NCBI RefSeq assembly: GCF_020026915.1
Contig: NZ_JAINUY010000001.1
Span: forward strand, 1,302,001-1,366,000
Source: Flavobacterium potami
GTDB lineage: Bacteria; Bacteroidota; Bacteroidia; Flavobacteriales; Flavobacteriaceae
Direction of reading: 5' to 3'
Length of the DNA stretch: 64,000 nt
Position 1 is the first letter of the stretch. Each line of letters starts with the position of its first letter. Below the pieces are notes generated by a model that had not been told where the DNA came from, did not search any database, and was given only the letters and a program-made list of their open reading frames with translations. Shown here piece by piece: positions 44,338 through 52,465 of this stretch. The position numbers were made by a program, and so were the translations under genes.

Positions 44338-45669
44338 ATGGTTGATACAAATACCACTAACTCCTCACAAACCAAACCAACCTTAATTCCAATATTAATT
44401 ATAGCAAGCTTGTTCTTTATTTTTGGTTTTGTTACCTGGATCAATGGCGCATTGATTCCGTTTATGAAAACTATAAATGAATTAACTTCTGCACAATCAT
44501 TATTGGTTGCATCAGCTTCTTATATTTCATTTGTTGTAATGGCGCTTCCTGCTTCTTATATTTTAGCTAAAATTGGTTATAAAAAAGGAATGTCTTTAGG
44601 ATTATTTATAATGGGATTTGGAGCTTTAATTTTTATTCCCGCAGCCGAAGCCAGAACATATTGGATGTTTCTTACTGGAATTTTTATTCAAGGTGCTGGA
44701 ATGACTTTATTGCAAACAGCATCAAATCCATATATTACGATCTTAGGTCCTATTGAAAGTGCCGCAAAACGAATTTCGATTATGGGAATTTGTAATAAAA
44801 TTGCGGGCGCATTAGGCTCACTTATCTTTGGTTCTATTTTACTCTCAGGAATTGATGAAATTCAAGAAAAACTAAGCAAAGTAAGTATTTCCGAAAAGAA
44901 TAATTTATTAGATAATATGGCAGATAGTGTAGTAGTTCCTTATATCTCAATGGCAGTTGTTTTATTTGTTTTGGGAATTTTGATTCTTAAAGCACCGCTC
45001 CCTAATGTTGAAGCCGCACCGATTGAAGAAGCACAAGAAGGTAAAACAGCCAAAACAAGCATTTTTCAGTTTCCACACCTTTGGCTTGGTGTATTAACGT
45101 TGTTTATGTATGTTGGAGTTGAAGTAATTGCAGGTGACACCATTATTGCATACGGAATTGCATTGGGATTTCCTGCTGCAGATGCCAAATTTTTTACCAC
45201 TTTTACTTTATTAGCGATGGTTGTTACGTATGCCTTAGGAGCCTTTTTGATCCCTAAATATATTACACAGGCTTTAGCTTTAAGAGTAAGTGCGGTTTTA
45301 GGAATTCTATTGTCTTTGTGTATTGTATTTTCTACAGGATTTACTTCTGTTTTATTTGTGGCTGGCTTAGGAATTGCAAATGCTTTGGTATGGCCGGCTG
45401 TATGGCCTCTTACGCTTAACGGCTTAGGAAAATTTACCAAAACAGGTGCAGCATTATTGGTAATGGCAATTTCTGGTGGAGCAGTAATTCCGCCCTTGTA
45501 TGGAAAGTTTGTTGACGGTACAAAAGCAGATCTTATTGCACAGGGAATTAATGAAGCAAACGCAACAGCTTCTGCCTCAACAAAAGGGTATTGGATTTTA
45601 CTTCCGTGTTATATCTTCATCTTATATTACGCAATTGCAGGACATAAAGTAGGATTGAAGAAGAATTAG
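44338..45669 (+). CDS. Sugar MFS permease (FucP/NagP-like)
   Basis: 443 residues from the ATG at 44338, which follows an A-rich leader. An in-frame ATG at 44248 would add 30 mostly polar residues and begins only a few bases after a terminator. Twelve membrane segments are expected. The first, LFFIFGFVTWINGALIPFMK, and the loop GAGMTLLQTASNPYITILGP are characteristic of the FHS (fucose, GlcNAc, galactose/glucose) proton-symporter group. In this locus it would import a freed monosaccharide, GlcNAc or L-fucose being most likely. No fucose-catabolic genes are in the window, which slightly favours GlcNAc. Confidence 0.92.
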   Translation: MVDTNTTNSSQTKPTLIPILIIASLFFIFGFVTWINGALIPFMKTINELTSAQSLLVASASYISFVVMALPASYILAKIGYKKGMSLGLFIMGFGALIFIPAAEARTYWMFLTGIFIQGAGMTLLQTASNPYITILGPIESAAKRISIMGICNKIAGALGSLIFGSILLSGIDEIQEKLSKVSISEKNNLLDNMADSVVVPYISMAVVLFVLGILILKAPLPNVEAAPIEEAQEGKTAKTSIFQFPHLWLGVLTLFMYVGVEVIAGDTIIAYGIALGFPAADAKFFTTFTLLAMVVTYALGAFLIPKYITQALALRVSAVLGILLSLCIVFSTGFTSVLFVAGLGIANALVWPAVWPLTLNGLGKFTKTGAALLVMAISGGAVIPPLYGKFVDGTKADLIAQGINEANATASASTKGYWILLPCYIFILYYAIAGHKVGLKKN

Positions 45670-45777
45670 ATGAAAGATGAAAGATGAAAGAAAATAGAAA
45701 ATAGAGGATAGACTTTAGTCTTTAAGATGTATTTAGAAATTAAAAATTTATTTTCTCTCCTCTATTTTCTTTCCTCT
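45668..45777. repeat. GATGAAA tandem tract and inverted A/G-rich repeat
   Basis: Three tandem GATGAAA units start just after the permease stop. AAAATAGAGGA (45698-45708 region) is mirrored by TCTCCTCTATTTTCTTTCC (45755-45773), enclosing a small AGACTTTAGTCT hairpin (45710-45721). It could form a terminator-like fold before the BNR gene. Confidence 0.5.
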
Positions 45778-45802
45778 TATAAAAAAACAAAAAAAGAATA
45801 AA

Positions 45803-46849
45803 ATGATTTTAAAAACAAAATATACTGTTACGGCTGTACTAGCTATTTTTCTATTCTCTAATGGAATAAAAGCGCAGACCAAAGCGGTAAATATAGAAAG
45901 CAGTTATATTGCAGATCCGCCTGTGACAACAAATAGTCATGCATCTACTTTAGTAGAACATAAACCAAATGAGATTTTGGCAGCTTGGTTTGGTGGTAAG
46001 TATGAAGGAGCAAAAGATGTTGGAATTTATATTGCAGCTTATAAAGATAAAAAGTGGTCAAATCCAAAAGAATTGATTCAACCTTTAATCAAAAACGGAG
46101 ATACACTTCCATGTTGGAATCCAGTACTTTTTAAAAGTAAAAGCAACAATTTGTATTTGTTTTATAAAATTGGAAAAAATCCGAGAGAATGGTTTGGCGC
46201 TATGATTGTTTCAAAAGACAATGGAACAACCTGGGGAGAAACAAAATATCTTCCAGACGGAATTTTAGGTCCAATTCGAAATAAACCAATTGAAACTAAG
46301 CCAGGTATAATTTTATGCGGAAGCAGTACAGAAAGTGTAAATACAGATGAATGGAGAGTACATGTAGAAGAATATAATGAAGCAACAGATTCTTGGAACA
46401 AAATTGCGGTAGAAAACAACAAAAATTTTGATGTAATACAGCCAACATTCTTAGTGCATAGTGCCAGCGATATTCAGATGTTGTCTCGAAGCAAGCATAA
46501 CAGAATTGTTTCCAGCTGGTCAGGAGATAATGGAAAAAGCTGGATTAGAACCAATACTATAAACGTGGTCAATTCGAATTCTGGTATTGATGCTTTAACA
46601 ATCAATAAAAATCTTTTTTTACTCGTAAACAATCCGCTTCCAATTGGAAAAGACTGGTTTAACGGACGAAATATTTTAGATGTTGAATATTCTAAAGATG
46701 GTTTAAGCTGGACTAAATTATTCGATCTGGAAAAAGAGGAAAAAGGAGAATTCAGCTATCCTGCCATCATTCAAACGACAGATAAAAAAATACATGTTTT
46801 ATATACTTACGATCGAAAATATATTAAACACACGTCATTTGATTTATAA
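45803..46849 (+). CDS. BNR_2 (sialidase-like) beta-propeller protein
   Basis: 348-residue secreted propeller with a signal to ~residue 24. Asp-box repeats are visible at SKDNGTTW (137-144) and SGDNGKSW (240-247). The conserved blocks HASTLVEHKPNEILAAWFGG, CWNPVLFK, GPIRNKP, IQPT and NSNSGIDAL are those of the BNR_2 family found in bacteria and plants and commonly annotated as sialidase. The GH33 hallmark FRIP motif near the N-terminus is absent, so sialidase activity is doubtful. Being placed at the end of the glycan locus it probably acts on a glycan, but the reaction is unknown. Confidence 0.8.
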   Translation: MILKTKYTVTAVLAIFLFSNGIKAQTKAVNIESSYIADPPVTTNSHASTLVEHKPNEILAAWFGGKYEGAKDVGIYIAAYKDKKWSNPKELIQPLIKNGDTLPCWNPVLFKSKSNNLYLFYKIGKNPREWFGAMIVSKDNGTTWGETKYLPDGILGPIRNKPIETKPGIILCGSSTESVNTDEWRVHVEEYNEATDSWNKIAVENNKNFDVIQPTFLVHSASDIQMLSRSKHNRIVSSWSGDNGKSWIRTNTINVVNSNSGIDALTINKNLFLLVNNPLPIGKDWFNGRNILDVEYSKDGLSWTKLFDLEKEEKGEFSYPAIIQTTDKKIHVLYTYDRKYIKHTSFDL

Positions 46850-46859
46850 TCTTTGAGAA

Positions 46860-46993
46860 ATGGTACGCGGATGATACGGATTCACTTCGTGAAAACGCTT
46901 ATTTGCACGGATTTTATTTTAAAAAAAAAGTAAAAAAAGAATCCGTGTTTATCCGCGTCTTTGCAAAGCAAATCTGTGTTATCAGCGTACCAT
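46860..46993. repeat. Nested palindromic element (ATCCGCGT family)
   Basis: Outer arms ATGGTACGC (46860-46868) and GCGTACCAT (46985-46993) are perfect complements. Inside, ACGCGGATGATACGGATTC (46865-46883) pairs imperfectly with GAATCCGTGTTTATCCGCGT (46939-46958). The element fills most of the gap between the BNR_2 and M28 genes. Confidence 0.75.
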
Positions 46994-47022
46994 TATGCGT
47001 CCCATTCTATTGACAACTTATT

Positions 47023-47976
47023 ATGAAATTAAAACTCTTCATTGCAACTATTTTCTTTTGCTGCACTTTCGTGAATGCACAAATGGCGCAGACCTTTTAT
47101 AAACATGACAAATATCTTTCGTCAGATAAACTAGAAGGCCGTTTTCCAGGAACAAAAGGGAATAATGAAGCGGCGGCTTACATTCAGAAGTATTTTAAAA
47201 AATATGGTTTAAAAGAATTCGGAAAATCGTACTATCAGCCTTTCATGCTTTTTGTAAAAGAAGGAATCAATAAAATGAAACCTGATTCTGTTGCAACACA
47301 GAATGTTGTGGGGTATATCGAAGGTTCAGATTCAAATCTAAAGAACGAATATATCGTAATCGGAGCACATTACGATCATTGGGGCTGGGGCGGACAAGGT
47401 TCTGGAAGTAAAAAGAAAGAAGCTTTTGCTATTCATAACGGAGCAGATGATAATGCTTCTGGTGTGTCGGCTTTGTTGTGCATTTTGGAAGAAGTTTCAA
47501 AAATGAAAGTTAAACCAAAAAGAAGCATAATCTTTATTTCGTTCAGCGGAGAAGAGGAAGGATTATTAGGTTCTAAATATTTCATAAATCATCTTCCAGT
47601 TCCAAAAGAGGCTGTAAAAGTGATGTTGAACATGGATATGGTCGGAAGATTAAATGACAAAAAAGAACTTTATATGGGTGGAGCGGGAACTTTCCCAAAC
47701 GGAGTAGAACTGATGAAAAAACTGCAAGAAAACAGCGGTTTAAATCCTGTTATTCACGCAGGCGATGTTGGCGGTTCAGATCACGTTTCTTTCTACAAAG
47801 AATCTATTTCTGCGGTTGGTTTTCATACCGGCGGACATCCGCAATACCACACGCCAGAAGACGATTTTGAATTGATTAATTCAGAAGGAGGAGCACTGGT
47901 TGCAAAATATATTTTTAATGCCCTCACACAAATAGCCAATTATAAAGAAGCTTTGGTTTTTATTAAACAAAATTAA
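47023..47976 (+). CDS. Secreted M28-family zinc aminopeptidase
   Basis: 317-residue exopeptidase with a signal ending near VNAQ. All M28 metal and catalytic residues are visible: His116 in GAHYDHW, Asp142 in NGADDNASG, Glu177/Glu178 in SFSGEEEG, Asp205 in LNMDMVGR and His276 in QYHTPEDD. It removes N-terminal residues from peptides. After glycans are stripped from glycopeptides, such an enzyme could help degrade the peptide, which would tie it to the preceding locus, but repeats separate it from the BNR gene and it may be independent. Confidence 0.93.
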   Translation: MKLKLFIATIFFCCTFVNAQMAQTFYKHDKYLSSDKLEGRFPGTKGNNEAAAYIQKYFKKYGLKEFGKSYYQPFMLFVKEGINKMKPDSVATQNVVGYIEGSDSNLKNEYIVIGAHYDHWGWGGQGSGSKKKEAFAIHNGADDNASGVSALLCILEEVSKMKVKPKRSIIFISFSGEEEGLLGSKYFINHLPVPKEAVKVMLNMDMVGRLNDKKELYMGGAGTFPNGVELMKKLQENSGLNPVIHAGDVGGSDHVSFYKESISAVGFHTGGHPQYHTPEDDFELINSEGGALVAKYIFNALTQIANYKEALVFIKQN

Positions 47977-48040
47977 AACAAAGCTATTTTCAATAAAGAA
48001 TAAATTAGTTTAGAACAATAAAAAGATCAAAAATTGCCGA

Positions 48041-48078
48041 ATGGCGCCAACTAAATACGGTTGGCGCCATTTTTATTT
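48041..48078 (+). terminator. Intrinsic terminator after the M28 peptidase
   Basis: Perfect 11-bp stem ATGGCGCCAAC (48041-48051) / GTTGGCGCCAT (48060-48070), 8-base loop, followed by TTTTTATTT. Confidence 0.95.
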
Positions 48079-48320
48079 ACTTTATGTCAGTCTTAAATCT
48101 TAGATTAAATTGCAAGAGTTGGGAAGATTTTTTTAAGGGTTTATTTTTTATACTTTGTCTTTAACTATTTCAAAATAAGCATAGAGTACGACAGCGTTAC
48201 TATTTATAACAATACCACTTTTAGCACTTGGTGAAATATTTTTAAAAATTTAGAGAAAATATTCTATACTTTTTTAAGCTTTCCTATTTAAATTCTAAAT
48301 TGCGCCTAAGTTAAAAAACT
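48079..48320. other. Gene-free leader of the AraC-type regulator
   Basis: AT-rich, about 240 bases after the terminator. TACTTTTT at 48267-48274 resembles a -7 element with one mismatch, but I see no convincing TTTG at the right distance. No repeat family or RNA gene was recognised. Confidence 0.5.
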
Positions 48321-49457
48321 ATGGACAAATACAGCTTTTTGGAAATAGCAGCACTTATAGGAATATTTTTGGTGCTGTTTCTTGCCTTATTTTTGTTTAC
48401 CGTTAAAACAAAATATAAATTAGCAAATCGCCTTCTTGCTTTCTTTCTTTTTGCTAATGCCGTAGATGCATTAAAATTTTTGATGCGTGATTTCCCTGTT
48501 AATTTCATCAATCTCGAAGCATTTCGTTGGAGTATTAACTATTTGGTTTCAGCATCGTTTTATCTCTATGTATTGTCGATTTGTTTTTCCAACTTTCGCT
48601 TAAAACCGAAACATTTATTACACGCGATTCCGTTTGTTGCTTTCAATTTGTATTTAATGTCTGGGATATATTTTGACGATAGGGCTGCGAAAATAAGTTT
48701 TATAAATGCTATGAGTCAGACGTTTACTATGCAGTTTTTTTATTTTCTCTTTGAATTTTTATTCCAAATTTACTTTATCGCTTCATTTTTAGTGATTAGA
48801 AAATCTAAAACCATCTATCTCGAGAATTATACAAATGCAGATATCTCTTTGCTTGGCGCGCTTTATAAAATTACAATTCTATATTATGTTTTGCATTTTA
48901 TTGTGCTTTTGAGGTGGCTGGTTACTTTTATCTTTGGTTGGGGAGAAATAAGAGCTTGGATCGTAACCCTTGATGGGTTTGCGTTTTTATTTTGTACCTG
49001 TTGGTATCTTTTTGTTGCGTTAAATAACCCAGAGTTTTTTAGAGGTATCAATTCTCAATTTAAATCGATTACAGATGTTGCCCCAAAACAAAAATTGTCT
49101 CCTGTAATTGATGACGAAAAAAATAAGCAAATAGAATCTCTAAAAGATTTTATGATTAAAAACGAACCTTATCTAGACTGTTCATTAACGATTCAGGATT
49201 TGGCAGAACAATTAAAAATGCCCGTTAAAGATTTATCTACGTTAATTAACCTGTATATGAATAAGCACTTTTTTGATTTCGTAAATGAATATAGAATCGA
49301 AAAAGCTAAAGAAATGCTTAAAGATCCTTTGCAAAAAGAACTTACCATTCAAGAAATTCTCTATAAGGTTGGTTTCAATTCCAAATCGTCGTTTAGTGCT
49401 TCTTTTAAAAAATATACTGGAAAAACTCCAAGTGATTTTAGAAAGCCTTCAAATTAA
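48321..49457 (+). CDS. Membrane-anchored AraC-family regulator
   Basis: 378 residues. The first ~235 are largely hydrophobic, with about seven probable membrane segments (for example FLEIAALIGIFLVLFLALFLF). The C-terminal ~100 residues are an AraC-type double helix-turn-helix (SLTIQDLAEQLKMPVKDLSTLI, and QEILYKVGFNSKSSFSASFKKYTGKTPSDFRK). This multi-pass-plus-HTH layout is common in Bacteroidota, where the regulator senses in or across the membrane. The neighbouring serine-hydrolase gene, 125 bases downstream on the same strand, is the nearest candidate target. Confidence 0.92.
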   Translation: MDKYSFLEIAALIGIFLVLFLALFLFTVKTKYKLANRLLAFFLFANAVDALKFLMRDFPVNFINLEAFRWSINYLVSASFYLYVLSICFSNFRLKPKHLLHAIPFVAFNLYLMSGIYFDDRAAKISFINAMSQTFTMQFFYFLFEFLFQIYFIASFLVIRKSKTIYLENYTNADISLLGALYKITILYYVLHFIVLLRWLVTFIFGWGEIRAWIVTLDGFAFLFCTCWYLFVALNNPEFFRGINSQFKSITDVAPKQKLSPVIDDEKNKQIESLKDFMIKNEPYLDCSLTIQDLAEQLKMPVKDLSTLINLYMNKHFFDFVNEYRIEKAKEMLKDPLQKELTIQEILYKVGFNSKSSFSASFKKYTGKTPSDFRKPSN

Positions 49458-49582
49458 TTCATTTTTTCTTAGAAAAGGGTTCGACTTTTTTTAGTCGGTC
49501 GTTTATTGAGATGTTTTAAAGCATATTTGTAGCAAGTTTTAGACAATCAATCAAATTCTATCTCCGAAAAAATTAATTAAAA

Positions 49583-51019
49583 ATGAAGATCAAATTTTTA
49601 TTAGTAGCAGTAATTTTATTTACAAATGCGCTTTCTGCCCAAAAAATAAATAATTTAAAAGAAGCAGAGAAAACACGTCAAAATTCGACTAAACAGAAAT
49701 TAGCTAATATCAACCAAATTGATTCTTTAATGGCAACGTGCTATGAAAGGGGTTTATTTAATGGAAATGTCCTAATCGTTAAAAATGATAAAATCATTTA
49801 CCAAAAATCATTTGGTTTTACCGATGAAACGAAGCAAACTGCTTTAAGCAATAATTCAATATTTAATATTGGCTCTATTGCAAAGGAATTTAATGCGGTT
49901 TCAATAATGATTTTGGCTGAACGTGGCCTTCTCAATCTGGATGACAAAATATCCAAATTTAATTTAGGGTTGCCCAAATGGTCAGAAAAAATTACAATAA
50001 GACATCTTATCAATTATGCTAGTGGCATTCCTAGAATTGACCCACTTGTGCCTAAAAATGATGAGGAAGCTTGGAAAATCTTAAAAAACGACGATAGTTT
50101 GTTGTTTGAACCTGGAACTGCCTATAGGTATGACAATAGTAATGTTTTTTTGCAAAGAAGGATTATTGAAAAGGTATCTGGAATGTCATATGAGGAATTT
50201 GTTACTAAAAATATAATTAAACCATTAAAAATGACAAATTCGGTATTTGAGCCAAAATTTGGCTATAAAAATCGAACGTCTTGTTATGATTTTGATAATT
50301 TGAAATGCCCAGAATTGGAATTTATTAGCGGATGGCTTTGGGTAGATATAAATGATCTCTATAAATGGATTAAGGCGATGAATAATAATCGTTTAATATC
50401 AAAAGAGTCCTTCTATACGTTGCTGCAAAATCCATATGCAATTGACGAAGGTGGATCACTTGGCAGATACTTTGAAAAAGATGAACTGCAGAGACACAAT
50501 GGAGTATCGTATAAATTTGAATCCATTTTTATAAACGATTTTAAAAACAAGATCACGATAATTCTATTGTCCAATAATCTAAATAGAGTTTGGGATCTAG
50601 GGCATATTATTCACAACTTAATGTTAGGAAAAGAATACGAAATCCCGAAAAAATCTATTTATCGAGCGATAAGAAAAGAAGCGCTTAATGATGTAGATAA
50701 AGGTATTGAAACATACTATTTACTCAAAAAAAATTCTGAGAAAGAATACAGCTTTACGAACCCAAACGAACTGAATACATTAGGATATGAACTATTAAGG
50801 GCTGGCAAAAATATTGAGTCAATAGAAATATTTAAATTGGCAACAAAAGAATTTTCTACAAATGCAAATCTCTTTGATAGTTTAGGGGAAGCCTATTACA
50901 CAAATAAACAATACGATTTAGCATTAAACAGCTACGAAAAAGCAATGAAATTTGGTGGAACAAACGGGAATGCAGAAAAAATGATAGATAAAATTAAGAA
51001 GATAACGGGAAGTAATTAG
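49583..51019 (+). CDS. Beta-lactamase-fold serine hydrolase with C-terminal TPRs
   Basis: 478 residues, exported (signal ending ALSAQ). The class C/penicillin-binding-like domain carries SIAK (Ser98, Lys101) in FNIGSIAKEFNAVSIM and the Tyr-Asn motif in YRYDNSNVFLQ. The usual third motif (KTG or HxG) may be HNG in LQRHNGVSYKFES. After ~residue 370 there are TPR-like helices (ANLFDSLGEAYYTNKQYDLALNSYEKAMKF). Such proteins are mostly esterases or peptidases rather than antibiotic-resistance enzymes. No substrate can be named. Confidence 0.88.
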   Translation: MKIKFLLVAVILFTNALSAQKINNLKEAEKTRQNSTKQKLANINQIDSLMATCYERGLFNGNVLIVKNDKIIYQKSFGFTDETKQTALSNNSIFNIGSIAKEFNAVSIMILAERGLLNLDDKISKFNLGLPKWSEKITIRHLINYASGIPRIDPLVPKNDEEAWKILKNDDSLLFEPGTAYRYDNSNVFLQRRIIEKVSGMSYEEFVTKNIIKPLKMTNSVFEPKFGYKNRTSCYDFDNLKCPELEFISGWLWVDINDLYKWIKAMNNNRLISKESFYTLLQNPYAIDEGGSLGRYFEKDELQRHNGVSYKFESIFINDFKNKITIILLSNNLNRVWDLGHIIHNLMLGKEYEIPKKSIYRAIRKEALNDVDKGIETYYLLKKNSEKEYSFTNPNELNTLGYELLRAGKNIESIEIFKLATKEFSTNANLFDSLGEAYYTNKQYDLALNSYEKAMKFGGTNGNAEKMIDKIKKITGSN

Positions 51020-51029
51020 GCGTAAAAGC

Positions 51030-51055
51030 GGTGTCTATTCTATAGTATAGACGCC
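51030..51055 (+). terminator. Hairpin at the convergent end of the serine hydrolase and hxlR-type genes
   Basis: GGTGTCTAT (51030-51038) pairs with ATAGACGCC (51047-51055) with one G-T pair and is followed by the T-rich GTCTTTCATTTT. It overlaps the 3' coding end of the HxlR gene, so the two convergent genes appear to share this space. Confidence 0.45.
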
Positions 51056-51403
51056 GTCTTTCATTTTAAAAGCCCACGAAGCCATGGCATCAATTACAGG
51101 CATTAAACCTGCTCCTGCGTTACTTAATCTATACGTTACAAATGGCGGAACAACAGGTTTTGCTTCACGAATAACCAATCCGTCAGCTTCTAGTTGTTTT
51201 AAATGCTGAATAAGCATCTTTTCTGTCACAGCCGGAATTGCTCTTTTTAATTCGCTGTATCGTTTATCTCCAGAAGATAGATGATATAAAATTATCGGTT
51301 TCCAATAGCCTCCAATTTTCTCCATAACAAAAGTCACTGGACATTTTTCTAAAGCATATTGCTTGTTTTGCTGAATAGTAGAAGATTCTTTAATTGCTGT
51401 CAT
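51035..51403 (-). CDS. HxlR-family winged-helix regulator
   Basis: 122 residues from the ATG at 51403; a longer open frame upstream has no credible start and overlaps the operator region. The HxlR signature CPVTFVMEKIGGYWKPIILYHLS includes the conserved N-terminal Cys21, which in some relatives senses electrophiles or redox change. RYSELKRAIPAVTEKMLIQHLKQLE is the recognition helix region. It is divergent from the NmrA-like oxidoreductase, with an 81-base gap that contains palindromes, so it probably controls that gene and itself. Confidence 0.93.
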   Translation of the reverse strand: MTAIKESSTIQQNKQYALEKCPVTFVMEKIGGYWKPIILYHLSSGDKRYSELKRAIPAVTEKMLIQHLKQLEADGLVIREAKPVVPPFVTYRLSNAGAGLMPVIDAMASWAFKMKDGVYTIE

Positions 51404-51422
51404 GATACATACTTTAGGGTAA

Positions 51423-51458
51423 GTACTTGTATAAAAGTAAGTACAAAGATATCTTTGT
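51423..51458. promoter_or_regulatory. Palindromic operator between hxlR-type and NmrA-like genes
   Basis: The divergent gap holds GTACTT (51423-51428) inverted as AAGTAC (51439-51444), with AGTAC occurring twice at a regular spacing. It is immediately followed by the perfect 16-bp palindrome ACAAAGATATCTTTGT (51443-51458). Inverted sites of this kind are usual HxlR targets. The site lies 27-62 bases before the NmrA-like ATG. Confidence 0.6.
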
Positions 51459-51484
51459 CTTGTCAAATAAAAAAACATTTTAAG

Positions 51485-52360
51485 ATGAAAATTATAATTT
51501 CAGGTTCATTAGGAAATATCGGAAAGCCATTAGCGGCTCAATTAGTAAAATCGGGACACGATGTAACGGTAATTAGCAGCAATGCAGATCGTAAAGAAGC
51601 AATTGAAAACTTAGGTGCAAAAGCGGCAATTGGATCAGTTAGCGATGCTGACTTTCTTTTAAAAACTTTTGAAAATGCAGATGCCCTTTTTGCTATGACT
51701 CCTCCAAATATGGGTGGTGTAAATATCGTTAAGAATACGACTGATGCAGGTAGCGCTTTCGCGAAAGCAATCCAACAAGCCAACATTAAGAGAGTAGTGA
51801 TGTTAAGCAGTATTGGTGCTCATTTACCAACAGGAAACGGACCAATTGCAGGTTTGTATAATATTGAAAAGATTTACGAGAAATTAGACGCTTCTATTAC
51901 ATTTTTAAGAGCGGGATATTTCTATATTAATTTCTTCAATGATATTCCGATGATAAAAGGAGCGGGGATTATGGGGGCTAATTTCCCGGCATCAAACCGT
52001 ATTCCGTTAGTGCATCCAGAAGATATCGCTTTTGCGACGGCAGAAGAATTACAAAAAAATCAAGAAGGTAAAAACATTCGTTACATCATTAGCGATGTAA
52101 AAACACCTTCAGAAATTGTAGAAGCATTTGGTGCAGCAATTGGAAAACCAGAACTTCCTTGGGTTGAGTTTACAGATGAACAATATCTAGGTGGAATGAC
52201 CCAAGCTGGAGTTCCAGAAGAAATGGCTGGTTTATATACCGAAATGGGAACCGGATTAAGAAATGAAACCATTGCATCCGATTTTTTAAATAATGATGGA
52301 AAAGTAGAGGGCAAAATCAAATTGGAAGATTTTGCAAAAGAATTTGCTTTAAAATTTTAA
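51485..52360 (+). CDS. NmrA-like NAD(P)-binding oxidoreductase
   Basis: 291 residues from the ATG at 51485, which follows a TTTTAAG leader. A 42-residue in-frame extension upstream would run through the operator and is rejected. The Rossmann dinucleotide loop ISGSLGNIGKPLA and VVMLSSIGAHLP show the extended (atypical) SDR/NmrA fold. The usual YxxxK is modified around YNIEKIYEKLD. Relatives act as NAD(P)H-dependent quinone reductases or redox sensors, which fits control by an HxlR regulator. The substrate is not known. Confidence 0.9.
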   Translation: MKIIISGSLGNIGKPLAAQLVKSGHDVTVISSNADRKEAIENLGAKAAIGSVSDADFLLKTFENADALFAMTPPNMGGVNIVKNTTDAGSAFAKAIQQANIKRVVMLSSIGAHLPTGNGPIAGLYNIEKIYEKLDASITFLRAGYFYINFFNDIPMIKGAGIMGANFPASNRIPLVHPEDIAFATAEELQKNQEGKNIRYIISDVKTPSEIVEAFGAAIGKPELPWVEFTDEQYLGGMTQAGVPEEMAGLYTEMGTGLRNETIASDFLNNDGKVEGKIKLEDFAKEFALKF

Positions 52361-52364
52361 ACCT

Positions 52365-52403
52365 AAAAAAACATTCCGCTTACTATAAATAGAAGCGGAA
52401 TGT
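52365..52403 (-). terminator. Minus-strand terminator of the DUF4374 operon
   Basis: ACATTCCGCTT (52371-52381) pairs with AAGCGGAATGT (52393-52403). On the minus strand the hairpin is followed by a run of seven T (complement of 52365-52371). It ends transcripts arriving from the DUF4374 gene. Confidence 0.88.
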
Positions 52404-52437
52404 CCAATTAAAAAAAAACTCAAGTTGAATGAATCTT

Positions 52438-52465
52438 TACAGCTGTTTTACAGCTGTATTTTTTT
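52438..52465 (+). terminator. Plus-strand terminator of the NmrA-like gene
   Basis: TACAGCTGT (52438-52446) pairs with ACAGCTGTA (52450-52458) around a TTT loop, followed by TTTTTTT (52459-52465). It overlaps the stop of the convergent DUF4374 gene. The two terminators are thus crossed, each lying beyond the other. Confidence 0.85.

Noticed and set aside
45066-45440. 124-codon minus-strand open frame
   Set aside because: Antisense to the MFS permease coding region; its composition mirrors the membrane segments.
45803-46849. Straight GH33 sialidase call
   Set aside because: The FRIP motif is missing and no sialic-acid catabolism genes are nearby; kept as BNR_2 sialidase-like.
49583-51019. 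Antibiotic-resistance beta-lactamase call
   Set aside because: SxxK and a YxN-like motif are shared with many esterases and peptidases; the C-terminal TPRs and weak third motif do not support a resistance enzyme.
51359-51484. 42-residue N-terminal extension of the NmrA-like protein
   Set aside because: It would run through the divergent operator and the hxlR start; the ATG at 51485 gives the normal Rossmann N-terminus.
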